Assembly: GCA_977017575.1 (NCBI GenBank)
Contig: CDRNVI010000003.1
Coordinates: forward strand, 806,001-870,000
Length of the DNA stretch: 64,000 bases
Direction of reading: 5' to 3'
DNA from: Paramoeba atlantica
Lineage: Eukaryota > Discosea
Of this stretch, positions 1 to 11,345 are shown in pieces. How positions within the stretch are numbered: position 1 is the first letter of the stretch; the number at the start of each line of letters is the position of its first letter. The notes under the pieces are model-generated. The model searched no databases, was not told the origin of the DNA, and saw only the letters and a list, made by a program, of their open reading frames with translations. The translations under genes were made by a program, and so were the position numbers.

Positions 1-931
1 AACGCCATAATATCCAGGACGGGTGCTGGACGAGTCGACAGAGTCTATACTCACGCCTAGCCCGCGAGGGCTAGGTACTCCAAGTGAGGTAGTACACGGG
101 TAGTGAATCTCCTCCCCGTCGGCCAGCATCCTGTTTCGTGACCGTGTCGCTGTCGACACAGGCCCGCGCCTGCGCCCTCCTGTATAACAAGGGAAGGGTT
201 CACAAGTCAGGCCGTGGAGAGGTCGAATAAAAAACGTTGTCTTAATAAAAAACGTTGTCTTAAATATCCGTAGTCGGTACTTGGGCGGGTCATCATATGT
301 TGGACCACATAAAACAGCATAAAACAGCATGGATGACACTTGTCCCCTCGAAACCAGCAAAGCCTCAAAGTAAAAAAGAACAGTTCCCGGATCAATTATT
401 GTATACGCGCCAATTGTTGTCAAACGTGATGAAGAATCAATGCAGAAGTAGCAGTATCTAATATATTCGAAAGGACCTAATATATTCGAAGGCAACTAAT
501 CAATACTTATTTGTACGGAGATATACGTGTGGTAGTGAACTCTTTTAGAGTCGTAAACTCCCAATCCACTTTTCATCGGTGATGTAATCTCGGAGTTGAG
601 ACACTACCGTGTAAGCCGATAGCTTTTCAAGTTCCAGCTGAAAAGCCTCACGCACGTTTTCATATTTTCGAAAGACCCGGTCCGGAACGCGCGAATGGAT
701 TGGGCATAGATTGCTTGTTTTTATTGTTATTGTTTTTATTGTTCTTATACTTACGGGAGATCGAATTGCTATTTTTGGGCTACAACATGTGAAATTGCTA
801 ATTTGATTGCTTGTTTACAAATCATATACCCCCCCCAATGGACCTTCATGGTTCATGTATTGGGTAATATAGAGGCAATGCCGCGTTTCATACTTCTCCC
901 CCCTTATTAATCGCAAAAAAAAAAAAAAAAA
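1..931 (+). mobile_element. LINE-A 3' UTR fragment with antisense LINE-B insertion
   Basis: Non-coding 3' part of a LINE-A copy cut by the window edge. It matches the 3' UTR of the full-length copy at 5057-5609 and ends in a poly(A) run at 915-931 after TTATTAATCGC. A 440-bp antisense LINE-B 3' end sits at 228-667. The same LINE-A segment with the same insertion occurs inverted at 13010-13870, so the composite itself has been copied. Confidence 0.85.
228..667 (-). mobile_element. LINE-B 3' end inserted in LINE-A 3' UTR
   Basis: 5'-truncated LINE-B copy on the minus strand. It holds the last 40 codons of the LINE-B protein (ending in SLRL), its 3' UTR, and a tail of two 18-bp units (ATTAAGACAACGTTTTTT in LINE-B sense). 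The target duplication TCGAA lies at 223-227 and 668-672. It is essentially identical to 13201-13640 and close to the end of the LINE-B at 10230-10620. Confidence 0.85.
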
Positions 932-1167
932 CCGGAACGCGCGAATGGATTGGGCATAGATTGCTTGTTTTTATTGTTATTGTTTTTATTGTTCTTATAC
1001 TTACGGGAGATCGAATTGCTAGTTTTGGGCTCCAAAATATGAAATTGCTAATTTGATTTCTTATTTTAAAATCATATACCCCCCCCAATGGACCTACTTG
1101 GTTCGTCTAATGGGTCAAAATATAGAGGCAATGCCGCGATTCATACTTCAAAAAAAAAAAAAAAAAA
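932..1167 (+). mobile_element. LINE-A 3' UTR fragment (second in tandem)
   Basis: A second, strongly 5'-truncated LINE-A 3' end. It begins at CCGGAACGCGCG directly after the poly(A) of the previous copy and ends in its own A-run at 1150-1167. No host sequence separates it from its neighbours, so three LINE-A 3'/5' ends are butted together here. Confidence 0.85.
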
Positions 1168-1216
1168 CGATAAAGATACAGTTTAACGATAAAGATACAG
1201 TTTCTGTACCTTGTTG
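1166..1216 (+). other. Spliced-leader exon, partial copy plus near-complete copy
   Basis: AACGATAAAGATACAGTTT (1166-1184) is followed directly by the same sequence continuing through CTGTACCTTGTTG (1185-1216). The ACAGTTTCTGTAC core matches the conserved core of kinetoplastid and diplonemid SL exons. It lies between the poly(A) of the upstream LINE-A fragment and the 5' UTR of the full-length LINE-A. The following bases differ at every SL site in the window, which fits a spliced mRNA and not an SL RNA gene. Confidence 0.85.
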
Positions 1217-4200
1217 AATTATTTTCTATTTCATCTCTTTCCGAGGTACGGGTTACTCTCAATGTCTGGTATCAGCCCACACGAAGAGACACTTCCCCTC
1301 ATGGACGACGATACATTCCTACAAGAGGAATCCATACATCTACCTGGATCTTGGGACCAATTTGCTGGAAACGCACACCTCATCAAGCATCCAAGCACGT
1401 ATAATGATCTGCTATATACAACTCCGATTCCTGCGAATGTCCCTAATGACTGGTGCGCGAATGCCGCCTCCATCTTAACTCAACAACAAACGCCTGATAC
1501 AGGATGCGAAAATGGAGGCGACGAAGAAACGAACCACTCACGTGTTCTCATCAGATCGAATCTCGAAGTTGATACCACACAGCTTGATAATAATTCCATG
1601 GCTAAGAAATTCCCTCGTCGAAGAGCTTCCGCCACACCTCCGAGTTCTAAGGGTCAGCTTCGGGGCGCTACGAAACCTCAGAAGGCCCGAGAGAAAGCCA
1701 ATACAAGAAAAGCGGAAACCGCGGACTACAAGACCACGCGGGGCCCCCACGTTCTCGAACCTACGGAAAACGTATCACGAGTGACCACTCCTCAGGCCCC
1801 GACCCTGGCAAGTGACCAGGTTCCTGCGACCCCGCCCATTTCTGAGGAAGATCCGCCGCAACGAGAGTGCCCTGCAGATGGGTGTACCTGGAAGACGCAA
1901 GCCCACGGAGGGCAGTGGCAGTACTATTACCACCACGTGGCCTACAGGCATGGGGAAGCAATTTCCAGTGTTTGGTGGGAGAAAGAGGGCCGCTTTCTGT
2001 GCGCCGCATGCGGTCGACATTACGCTCTCAACAAAAAGACGGCGCACGTGAGCCAATGCAAAGGGCACGCCGTGCAATCACCTACACCCTCGCAACCCTC
2101 GGAATGCCTAGGAGAAGCCATCTACGATGTTCAGGGCACGGCCGAGCTACCCTCTCTGGAGCAAATATGCACGACACCGATAAACACCTGCAAAGACGTC
2201 CCACACCGATGCCGACGCATGTGGGCCCAGATATTGACTTACGCCCTATCCACAGCGGTGCGCGAAAATTCAGTGAGGGCGTGGACGCTCCTTGCCTTAC
2301 TTCCAAAGTGCGTCCTTCCAGCCCCGTTCCGAGGAGGCCGCAAAGCCCATATCACTTACTCGTCGTACATTCTCAAAAGAATGGAGCTTTGGATGGAAGG
2401 ACAATACTCGACCCTTTGGTCTCAAGCTGTGTCCGATCACGAGAGAAAACGCCCGAAGAACACGAGCAACGAGAACGACGTGGAAAAGGCTATAGTACGA
2501 GCAGAACTTCTGGTCCGTGACGGGGAATTTTCCAGAGGAATGGCAGCCCTGACGGCAGCTCCCCTCGCGCCGCACAACGAAGAAACATTGCGAAAGTTGC
2601 AAAGGAAACATCCTAGCTCCCACGGGAATCCTATCTCCTGCCCTTTGCCACCATTGAAAGAAGACTTTTTACAGCTGGACGAATCGGAAGTAAAAAAGGC
2701 CGTGAATAGTTTTCACCGCGGCTCCTCCGCCGGAACCATGGGTCTTCAACCCGAACACCTACAAGCAGCACTGCAAGAGCATGTTGACCAGTACATGGAT
2801 CCACTCCTGGCGCTCACGTCCTTTGTGAACCACCTTTTAGCAGGCAGAGGCCCGGATGAAGTACACCCCTTCTTTGCAGGTGCACGACTCTGCGCGCTCG
2901 AAAAGGACGAAGAAGACGTGAGGCCTATTGCTGCGGGGGAAACGCTACGACGTTTGGTCAGCAAGGCAGCGTGTCTTTCTTTAAAGGAAAAGGCAAGTTC
3001 CTTCTTCGGCCGCAAACAGTACGGCGTCGCGGCGCCCGCCGGAGCAGAGCGAATCATTCACAATTGTCGTAGGTTGATGCTCAACAACATGGAAAACGGA
3101 AATATAACCTTCTGTAAAGTGGATCTCCGCAACGCCTTTAACAATGTCAGTAGGCCGGTGTTTATCTTCCTCACGCGAAAGCATTTCCCCGAGTTGTCCC
3201 CATGGGTTGAGTGGTGTTACGCCAACCACAGCTGTCTAACATTTGGTGACAATTTAATTCCTTCGGCCGAGGGCGTGCAGCAAGGTGATCCCCTAGGTCC
3301 CCTCCTGTTCTCTTTGGTTTTGTCGGGGGCAACGGAGGAAATCGCATCGCGTACAAAGCTCCAAACACAGTTATGGTATCTCGATGACGGTGTGATCATT
3401 GGCGAACCACAGGAAGTCCGGAAGGCACTAGACGTTCTCGCGGAAGTGGGAACTCAGTGGGGACTCTTTCTGAACCTCTCAAAATGTGAAATCATCACCC
3501 CCCCTGCGTCTGCCCACACCTCTGCTTTTTTCCCCGACATTCCTAGCGACAAAATAAGGTATGACGGAAACTTTGATATCCTTGGGAGTCCGGTGGGCTC
3601 TCCAGAACACTGTGCGAATTTCCTAAGGACACACGCGATCGAGCCAGCCCGCGATACGTTGGAAGCCATTTCCCTGATAGAAGACCCGCAAGTGGCCCTC
3701 GCCCTTATAAGGCAGTGCGCCGGATTCTGCCAAATGGTATACGCACTGCGTACCACCCCTCCCCAAGGCCTCGGAGAACTCTGTCGTCAGCTGGATTTTC
3801 ACCTCATGCGCGCTGTGGAACACGCACTTTTTCCTCTTGATCTTCCCGCCCTTGACCAACTACAACGGCCCAAACGTTACGGGGGATTCGGCCTTCGCTC
3901 ATCGTTGCTTCACCACTCGGCCGCATACGTTTCTTCTGTGGCTTTTGCCTCCGACAAGGATAAGTGGGATGCAGCCGAAGCTGAAGGGTTTCTTGATTCG
4001 GCACGCGAAATAAATCAAAAAGTTGGGACTGTCCTGGTCGATCTGTATACTTGACGTATCCTCAAGCCAAGCTCACCAGACTACCACAACGAGGCACGGG
4101 ACGCCCAGTCACGCCCGGCGAAAAGAAAACTTTCCCATTCCCTCCGCCACCCCCTTTTACCCGACACCACAGAACCAGAAACCATCGTACCACGACAAAA

Positions 4201-5626
4201 ACACCTGAGCCACGCAATCGCTGAACAGGAGTTCTATGCTGCTTACGCAAGGGCAGACGCCCGAACAAGGGCACGCTGGGTTTCTCAGTCAGGTAAAGGG
4301 GCCGGAAACTGGGTTTTTGTGACACCCTCAAAGCAAAGAGGGTTGGCTTTCACCCCCACGGAGTTCCGGACGCTATCACGTTGGTGGTTGGGGGTGGATG
4401 TTTTCCCAGAGGATAGGCCTTGTCCCGCCGAAGGCTGTGCCCTCCCTCTCCTCAAGAACGGTGAACACGCCTTGCTCTGTAAAAATGGGCATGGCATCAT
4501 CGCCCGCCACAACTCCCTGGCACAACAATTCACATCTTTCTGTTCCAAGGCCCAATTGGGACCACGGCGCGAGATGAGTCTCGGAAACCGAGGCCCCGGA
4601 GGAGCTCTCACGAGGCCTGCGGATGGCTTCCTGCCCACTGCATCCTTGGCAAAAGGGACTCTGGCGCAAGGCATGGTATTGGACTTTGCGGTCACCCACG
4701 CCCAGCAATTAAAGTATTTGGACTCAGTCCGTAATGCTAGCTGGGTGACCCCAGGGTCTTTTGCCGCGCACTATGCCGAGACCAAGGCGCGACAGCGACA
4801 AGAAGCAGACGAAGCCGGGCATCTCTTCACAGCAATGGTTGTAGAGTCCTTTGGGTCCTGGAGTGAAAGTGCCCTAGCGTTACTCCGGGATATCGGAACG
4901 CAACGGGCGAATGCGTCCAAGGGGTTTCTGTCACGGAGCCAAGCGCGAAATGAACTCTTGACGGAGCTGAATGTTACGCTCATGCGTTCGCAGGCCCGGA
5001 TGATGGTGTCACGCATCCCCGTGGCGGATCCAGCGGGGTCTTTGGTAGGGGCATAAGCCCCTACCCACTGTGTCTTACCCACCTATTCTCAAGCCTTGCT
5101 CTCATGAGTGAGGTTCTCTAATGTGAGCCCGGATGCTGGTCGGGTCGACAGAGTCTATACTCACGCCTAGCCCGCGAGGGCTAGGTACCCCAAGTGAGGT
5201 AGTACACGGGCAGTGAATCTCCTCCCCGTCGGCCAGCATCCTGTTTCGTGACCGTGTCGCTGTCGACACAGGCCCGCGCCTGCGCCCTCCCATATAACAA
5301 GGGAAGGGTTCACAAGTCAGGCCGTGGAGAGGTCGAAAGACCCGGTCCGGAACGCGCGAATGGATTGGGCATAGATTGCTTGTTTTAATTTTTACTGTTT
5401 TTCTTGTTTGTAGTATATACTTAGGGGAGACTAAATTGCTAGTTTTGGGCTGAGAAAAAAGGTACATCTGTGGACAGAAAAAGAATTGCTAATTTGATTG
5501 TTTGTTTTCAACTCGTATACCCCCCCCAATGGACCTACTTGGTTCGTCTACTGGGTCAAAATATAGAGGCAATGCCGCGATTCATACTTCTCCCCCCTTA
5601 TTAATCGCAAAAAAAAAAAAAAAAAA
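1185..5626 (+). mobile_element. Full-length LINE-A (RLE-type non-LTR retrotransposon)
   Basis: About 4.44 kb: SL exon (1185-1216), 45-bp 5' UTR, one long frame (1262-5056), a 3' UTR with the family-specific block GAGGGCTAGGTACC, and an A-run (5609-5626). It is the best-preserved LINE-A here. Other copies lie at 1-931, 932-1167, 5634-6585, 13010-14750 (minus), 24377-24679 (minus) and 28258-29594 (minus). The clade within the RLE supergroup cannot be fixed without alignment. Confidence 0.85.
1262..5056 (+). CDS. LINE-A polyprotein: zinc fingers, reverse transcriptase, restriction-like endonuclease
   Basis: The predicted protein makes LINE-A cDNA by target-primed reverse transcription in the nucleus. 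I chose the ATG at 1262; the frame opens earlier at a TTG inside the SL junction. N-terminal Cys/His fingers are visible near residues 203-230 (CPADGC...HH...H) and 247-266 (CAACGRHY...H...C). RT motifs include GVQQGDPLGPLLFSLVLS and WYLDDG near residue 705. A CCHC module (CPAEGCALP...H...C, then ARHN) near 1053-1080 and RPAD...MVLDFAVTH near 1118-1146 form the RLE. One in-frame TGA (4052-4054) interrupts an otherwise continuous frame of about 1,265 codons with no frameshift, so this copy is probably recently dead. Reassignment of TGA is unlikely. Confidence 0.85.
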
Positions 5627-5633
5627 GGAGTGT

Positions 5634-6585
5634 CTTTTTCTTAGTCTTTTCTTGGGGAATCCCATCGTGCTTGACTTCGCGGTCACCCATGCTCAGCAAC
5701 TAAAATATACGGACAAAGTCCGGAACGCTAGCTGGGTAACCGCGGGGTCGTTTGCCGAGCATTATTCCTCCATGGAGAAGGGTAGGCAGCGCCGGGAAGC
5801 CGTTGACGCCGGGTGTGACTTTACGGCCATGGTGGTCGAAAGCTATGGCGCCTGGAGCCCCAGTGCTTCAGCAGTGATCCGCAAAGTTGGGGAACGTCTT
5901 TCACATGCCTCGTGTGGGTTATTGACAGAAGGGGAAGCCACGAGCAGAATCTTTACGGAGCTGAACGTCACCCTCATGCGCCTTCAGGCGCGCATGATGG
6001 TTACTCGTTTACTTCCTGAGGATCCGCTCTCTCCTACGGAGGTGTAAACGTTCGTAAACGTCGACCGCGCCCCTTTTGGCACGGGAACACGTTTGCGCCC
6101 ATGAAGAGCTGGTCGGGATGCTGGTCGAGTCGACAGAGTCTATACTCACGCCTAGCCCGCGAGGGCTAGGTACCCCAAGTGAGGTAGTACACGGGTAGTG
6201 AATCTCCTCCCCGTCGGCCAGCATCCTGTTTCGTGACCGTGTCGCTGTCGACACAGGCCCGCGCCTGCGCCCTCCCGTATAGCAAGGGAAGGGTTCACAA
6301 GTCAGGCCGTGGAGTGGTCGAAAGACCCGGTCCGGAACGCGCGAATGGATTGGGTCTGGATTGCTTGTTTTTATTTTTACTGTGTCTTATTTGTCGTATA
6401 TACTTAGGGGAGATTGAATTGCTAGTTTTGGGTTGAGAAAAAAGAAAAAGAAAATATACTTCTGTGGAAATGAAAAGAATTGCTAATTTGATTGCTTGTT
6501 TTAAATTCATATACCCCCCTAATGGACCTACTATTTACTTGGTTCGTCTACTGGGTCAAAATATAGAGGCAATGCCGCGATTCAT
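5634..6585 (+). mobile_element. 5'-truncated LINE-A with RLE C-terminus
   Basis: A LINE-A copy holding the end of the endonuclease region (coding from about 5664 to the stop at 6045-6047; motif VLDFAVTHAQQLKYTDKVRN) and the 3' UTR to 6585. The duplication AAAAAGGAGTGT flanks it at 5622-5633 and 6586-6597, so it inserted right at the poly(A) end of the full-length copy. Codon-level divergence from 4675-5056 is clear, so the two come from different LINE-A subfamilies. Confidence 0.8.
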
Positions 6586-6837
6586 AAAAAGGAGTGTGCC
6601 AAAAAAAAAAAAAAAATTGGCCGCAAGCACATAACGAAGCGGTTAAAACGTTATACGAAGCACAAGTACCGATTTCACAACCATATACGTATGTCCCAAG
6701 AATCTCACATTCTGGCGCCATCAAGAGAGATTTGATGTGTGGTTTCTACCAGGTACCGCTCTCATATGAAGCGCGGGCGTTCTACCGATTTAAATATCGC
6801 GGTATGGTATACACAACAGCGCAAACATGAACATCAG

Positions 6838-7149
6838 AAAAAGTGTGGAACCAGCTCCTTTCCTATTACCTCGGGTATTTTGCAAGGGGATGTGCTGGCT
6901 CCGTATTTATTTATCATGGTTCTCGATCGCATCCTTCACGCGGCATTGAAAAATAAAGATGATGGACTAACGCTGAGCTCCGCCGGAACCAGAAAACGTG
7001 GATATAAATCAACACGAGTGACTGATATTGATTACGCTGATGATTTGATCCTGTTTTCCGACTCCAAACGTTCATTAGAAAGGATGGTCGACAGCGTCGC
7101 TACTGAAGCATCCAAAGCTAATTTGAGTATAGCCGCTGGAAGCGTGTAA
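6838..7149 (+). pseudogene. Reverse transcriptase fragment of ingi-like LINE
   Basis: About 104 codons covering RT core motifs: GILQGDVLAPYLFIMVLD (the QGD...P block) and TDIDYADDLILFSD (the YADD catalytic block). It is unlike the RLE-type RTs around it (GVRQGS...YMDD) and belongs to another LINE lineage. The fragment is cut on the left by the junction with E0 and on the right by the LINE-B insertion near 7150. Confidence 0.75.
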
Positions 7150-7157
7150 TAGGTAGC

Positions 7158-7916
7158 AGTGGATGTGTAAAGCTGCTTGAGGCAGCTTTTCTTCATTTAC
7201 GAGAGTTAACTGCGGATCTCAGCTTAGATATCAATTTCCGGAAATGTGAGTGGTTCCAGAAGGCCCCTCCCTGTGCTACCCAACCACTTCCATTAGAATC
7301 TTTGGGGGTAAACTTTCGGACGGATGCCATTAAGATTCTTGGTGCTTACATTGGCGCCGACCAGGTGGTAGAAAGTTTGCTTCTTCAAAAACTCGAGAAA
7401 CACAAATGTCTGTTCCGCAGACTCCTAAAGATGGGTCCGAGCAACCTCTCACTGGCCATTTTGCGACGCTGTACAATTCCGCGACACGATTATCATCTCC
7501 GTGTACACAGACCGAATGCCACTCTTCATTTAGCGCAGGTTTTCGACACAGAGGTGGGTAAGGTCTTGGAAAAGTGGTGCGGAGCTGACTCCAATGCTTT
7601 GCAACTCGCAGCACTTCCAAAAAAATTTGGTGGTTTAGGTATCACATCCACGATTCTGAAACACAAGTACTTCTTTGAAGCTGCCCAAACATCTATCGAA
7701 GAGCACCCAAAACCCATTAACGCTCCGGTAGGTTATAAAGGTAGCGACAAAGGTCAGAAGAAAATGCAGGATCGAAAAGAGGTGGCACGAAAACTTCTGA
7801 AGAAGAACTTAAACACGGAGTATGAAAAGCAAGTCGCAGAACTTAAGAAACATTCGCATTTAGAGCTCATTCTGAACCGAAGCAAAGAAGCGAACTTACA
7901 TTTAGAGAGTAAGTAA
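7158..7916 (+). pseudogene. LINE-B RT C-terminal region (copy 1)
   Basis: Reads LEAAFLHLRELTADLSLD, then IKILGAYIGADQVVESLL, CTIPRHDYHLRVHRP and KFGGLGITSTILKHKYFF, colinear with LINE-B copies 2 (29617-30400) and 3 (41400-42130). These are the region after the RT active site and the thumb/linker before the endonuclease. There is a frame change between about 7150 and 7302. The segment ends where LINE-C entered, with the duplication AGAGAGTA at 7904-7911 and 9622-9629. Confidence 0.75.
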
Positions 7917-9621
7917 CTTACATTTAGAGAGTTCCTCGCGTCAAACGATCCTCAAGAACTCGCTAATGCATACGAAAGACTCAAACAGTTACTCACAGAA
8001 AAACGGATTGAGCTCGCGCCGCAAAAATGCGTTTTCTTTGAAGGCATGAACTGTATTGCTATGCCAAGGCAACTGAAGCAGGACGGTATCATTCGGGAGT
8101 CCCACACCACCAAAGTCTTGGGCGCTTACATCGGAGAGGACGAGAAGGTCAGCCAAAAACTTATCCAGAAGCTCGAGAAGCATCAAACGATGTTCCGTCG
8201 ACTTAAGACCATGGGGGCCAACAACATCTCTCTTTTGCTTTTATCCAAATGTGTTAACGTTCGACATCGTTACCACATGCGAGTCCATAATCCGGATAGC
8301 TCCTTGCAGCTTACACGCAATTTTGACAAGGAAGTCGACAATGTTCTACGATCGTGGCTCGACACTGAACTGTCGGAAGAAAAACTGGAATGGTTACGCC
8401 TTCCCCCCAAAAAGGGCGGGATCGGTCTTACGCCTTCGGAACCAATACGCGAGGTTCAGTTTTCAAAGTCGAAACAAGCTGCGCTGGAGCGCTCCAAACA
8501 TCTTTCAGCTTCAACCAGCATTTTGACTTTGACAAGTGGATCTCAGGGGTCCCAGAGACCTTCCATTGATGAGTCCGTATCCGAAGAGCTGCATCATAAC
8601 TTAGTACGCGACAACCTGATGAAATGCAAAGACAACGCTGTCATCATCAAGGCAGCCAGCGAAAAAGGAAACTCCTGTTGGCTAAACTCCTCTGCTAGGC
8701 AAATCTCCTCTCAGCACTTCACGCTCGCTTTAATGCCACGCCTAGGCATAGCCCACCCATCATTACCGACGAATCTGAAATGCCCTGGGTGTCAGATACT
8801 GTTGTCTGCTCAGGACGCGATTGCACACGTCACAGGTTGCGTCAAGTGTATGGGTAACAATGCGTCAACAAAACACAACTGCATGGTACGCAGGATTTAC
8901 GACTTATGCATAAAAGCTGGAATTCCGTGCGAAATGGAGCCTAGACCATTCTCTAGTTATCGCTGCCTGAAATGCAACGAGGTGGTGGAAGGAGAGAGGA
9001 AGTCAGAGCATCAACGGACATGCGGTTCTCCCTCCTTCCACCGTTCCGGACCGGATTTGGCGATATACTGGGCAACGGGAATTATCTATTACGACTTCAC
9101 AATCCTGCATGAATTTGCCCCATCGAATGCCGGCAGAAGCGGGGCGCAGTTAATGCGAGATGCAATTAAAAGGAAACACGCCACGTACGTCAAAACAGGT
9201 TTGATACCGTTTGAGCAATTTAAATGCATCCCCATGCTTTCTGGAGGAGCGCTTCATAGCGGCACTAAGATTCTCCTTAACTCGCTTGCTGATGTGTGCG
9301 GCTTATCACGAGAGTTCGTAATACATGATCTCGCCTTGCGCTTGCAAGAGTTGAACGGGTCGATCGCGCTTTCTCAGCTTCGGAGATTCATTGACCCTCG
9401 CAGCGACGAAGAGTCTGCCTTTTGAAGAAGTTCTTTTTCGAACGTAGTTAATAAATGAAAAAGTGGAAATATTAACCCCTTTTTGATCTAATCTCATATG
9501 TAAACCTGGGTGTGTTATTAACTGAAGAGACAGGAAGTTTCCTTCTTGCTGCAAAAAAAAAGACAGCACGGAACAATCATATATACAAATGTCTTGGATA
9601 AAAAAAAAAAAAAAAAAAAAA
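7912..9621 (+). mobile_element. 5'-truncated LINE-C inserted in LINE-B
   Basis: LINE-C 3' half: coding to 9425, 3' UTR, and a run of about 22 A at 9600-9621. The duplication AGAGAGTA flanks it. The 5' junction carries a second copy of AACTTACATTTAGAGAG (7916-7932) before LINE-C sequence starts, an untidy 5' end typical of target-primed reverse transcription. Confidence 0.85.
7931..9425 (+). CDS. LINE-C RT C-terminus and restriction-like endonuclease (partial)
   Basis: Open partial frame of about 498 codons; the first ATG is at 8046 but homology starts upstream. It contains the post-RT region (VLGAYIGEDEKVSQKL, CVNVRHRYHMRVHNP, PPKKGGIGLTPSEP), a C2HC module (CPGCQILL...H...GCVKC), a second Cys pair (CLKCNEV...H...C), and the endonuclease signature RSGPDLAIYW followed 12-13 residues later by YYDFTILHEF. 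PD-X12-D of this kind is the RLE active site known from R2 and CRE elements. It ends DEESAF at 9425 with no breaks in the part retained. Confidence 0.8.
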
Positions 9622-9622
9622 A

Positions 9623-10360
9623 GAGAGTACGAATAACTATGTGAATCCTTACCTTTTCCGCTACACCCTAATGATGCGACTTGGAATAAGTCTACCGAAA
9701 GCGCCAATAAACGTCGTATGCCCGGGATGCTGTGGTCCAGAAACATCTTCTAGTATTATTCCACATATCGCAGGATGCTCGAGATGCTCAGGTATGAACT
9801 GCACTCGTAAACACTCTCACATCGTGCGCTATCTAGCTGACTTGTGCGCGAAGGCAGGACTTCCGTGTGTTATCGAACCGCGAATTCACTCCTCATTTTA
9901 TTGTACAAAGTGTAAATGCTCTATTTCTGCGGAGGTTTCTGACCAACATCCATGTAAGGCGCGCAGGATTCGATCTGGCCCCGACCTCGCTATCATGTGG
10001 CCCCATATGGGAGAAGTCCTCTATGATTTCACAGTGGTTCACACTTGCTGCAACAGTTACAAGAAACAAACAAGCAACTACCTACTGCAGCAAGCCCAGG
10101 AAAGGAAGTTCAAGAAATATGTGACAGAGAAAGGTGTGGACAGTGAGGCATTTCGTTGCATCGCCGCCTCAGATTGTGGTGTGTTGCACAACGACACAAA
10201 ACAACTATTAAAGGCGTTGGCTCAGCGCGCGAATCGAAAATATGAAAACGTGCGTGAGGCTTTTCAGCTGGAACTTGAAAAGCTATCGGCTTACACGGTA
10301 ATGTCTCAACTCCGAGATTACATCACCGATGAAAAGTGGATTGGGAGTTTACGACTCTAA
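9623..10360 (+). CDS. LINE-B restriction-like endonuclease C-terminus (copy 1)
   Basis: About 245 open codons: NYVNPYLFRYTLMMRLGI, CPGCCGPE...HIAGCSRCSGMNCTRKHS, a second Cys/His module (CTKCKCSI...HPC), then RSGPDLAIMWPHMGEVLYDFTVVH (PD and D of the RLE) and the family C-terminus LRDYITDEKWIGSLRL. Colinear with 30410-31131 and 42150-43623. It continues the 7158-7911 segment across the inserted LINE-C. Confidence 0.85.
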   Translation, partial: ESTNNYVNPYLFRYTLMMRLGISLPKAPINVVCPGCCGPETSSSIIPHIAGCSRCSGMNCTRKHSHIVRYLADLCAKAGLPCVIEPRIHSSFYCTKCKCSISAEVSDQHPCKARRIRSGPDLAIMWPHMGEVLYDFTVVHTCCNSYKKQTSNYLLQQAQERKFKKYVTEKGVDSEAFRCIAASDCGVLHNDTKQLLKALAQRANRKYENVREAFQLELEKLSAYTVMSQLRDYITDEKWIGSLRL

Positions 10361-10805
10361 AAGAGTTCACTACCACACGTATATCTCCGTACAAATAAGT
10401 ATTGATTAGTTGCCTTCGAATATATTAGGTCCTTTCGAATATATTAGATACTGCTACTTCTGCATTGATTCTTCATCACGTTTGACAACAATTGGCGCGT
10501 ATACAATAATTGATCCGGGAACTGTTCTTTTTTACTTTGAGGCTTTGCTGGTTTCGAGGGGACAAGTGTCATCCATGCTGTTCCATGCTGTTTTATGCTG
10601 TTTTATGTGGTCCAACATATATTCAGCTCGATCTTTTTGTTTCATTCAAAACCAAGGCCAGAGAACAGGAGGATAGACCATATTCCTTTGTTTTTTTGAA
10701 GACCTTTGTTTTTTTCTTCCTTCATTCCTTCACTGCCATTGTATACTACAACAAGACGTTAAAGTCGTAAAAAAAAAAGACTAAATCATTGATCGACTAA
10801 AAATA

Positions 10806-11345
10806 GTAAACGCAGAGAAGCATGAAAGTTTTTCGTCCTCCCTATCCTACCTGGAAACCAAATCTCCTGAAAGAGCCGAAATTCACGCTGCCCTATTTGG
10901 TTTGAGTAAACTAAAAGAAGTTGAAAATGTTGTTGTACACACAGATTCGTATTATGTGTGGAATTTTGTAAATATGCGCCGAAGGAAAGATCGACTGGTT
11001 GGTTTTGAAGGCTCGAATTCCGATCTGCTTAGTTTTCTGGATAGTTTTATTCGATCAGCGCATTGTCAGGGGAGAACCATCACCTTTATTAAGGTCCGAG
11101 GCCATTGTGGGAATAAATGGAATGAAGAAGCGGATACCTTAAGTAAAAAGCTCGTTAGTTCGGAACCTATTTCTAAACGAAGAAAAAACCTGAACCGAGG
11201 AAATGAATCGGCCCACTCCGAATATGAGTGGATAGCGTGCCTTAAAACAATAGAAAAGAAAACCACGAACCCAACCCGTGAGGAGCGTCGGATGCGGCGT
11301 AAGAGAAAAGGTAAGTTACTAGACACCTTTTTTTTAAGTTACTAG
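10806..11345 (+). pseudogene. RNase H domain of ingi-like LINE
   Basis: Reads PERAEIHAALFGLSKLKEVE (acidic E in the second RNase H block), VVVHTDSYYVW (third acidic block) and FIKVRGHCGNKWNEEADTLSKK (the HxGxxxN...AD block), then a basic tail (RREERRMRRKRKGK). This is a type I RNase H that would remove RNA from the RNA:DNA hybrid. Its first acidic block is not seen because the fragment starts after it. It is cut off from its RT (6838-7149) by LINE-B copy 1. Confidence 0.7.

Larger units (their letters stand above)
7158..10785 (+). mobile_element. LINE-B copy 1, interrupted by LINE-C
   Basis: A 5'-truncated LINE-B: RT C-terminal part and thumb (coding about 7158-7911), a LINE-C insertion (7912-9621), then the RLE part (9623-10360), 3' UTR and an irregular tail of GAAGACCTTTGTTTTTTT-like units near 10676-10725. 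Its last 390 bp are nearly identical to the LINE-B 3' ends at 228-667 and 13201-13640. Confidence 0.8.

Noticed and set aside
207-395. 62-codon frame MIRELFFFTLRLCWFRG, repeated at 13473 and 10510
   Set aside because: It lies in the LINE-B 3' UTR and repeats only because that UTR is repeated.
1166-1216. SL motif as evidence for an SL RNA gene cluster
   Set aside because: No constant intron, no GT after the exon and no Sm-like site follow any copy; the downstream bases are mRNA leaders of different elements.
1867-2520. 217-codon frame overlapping LINE-A
   Set aside because: Shadow of the LINE-A frame; no motif of its own and the main frame has clear domains.
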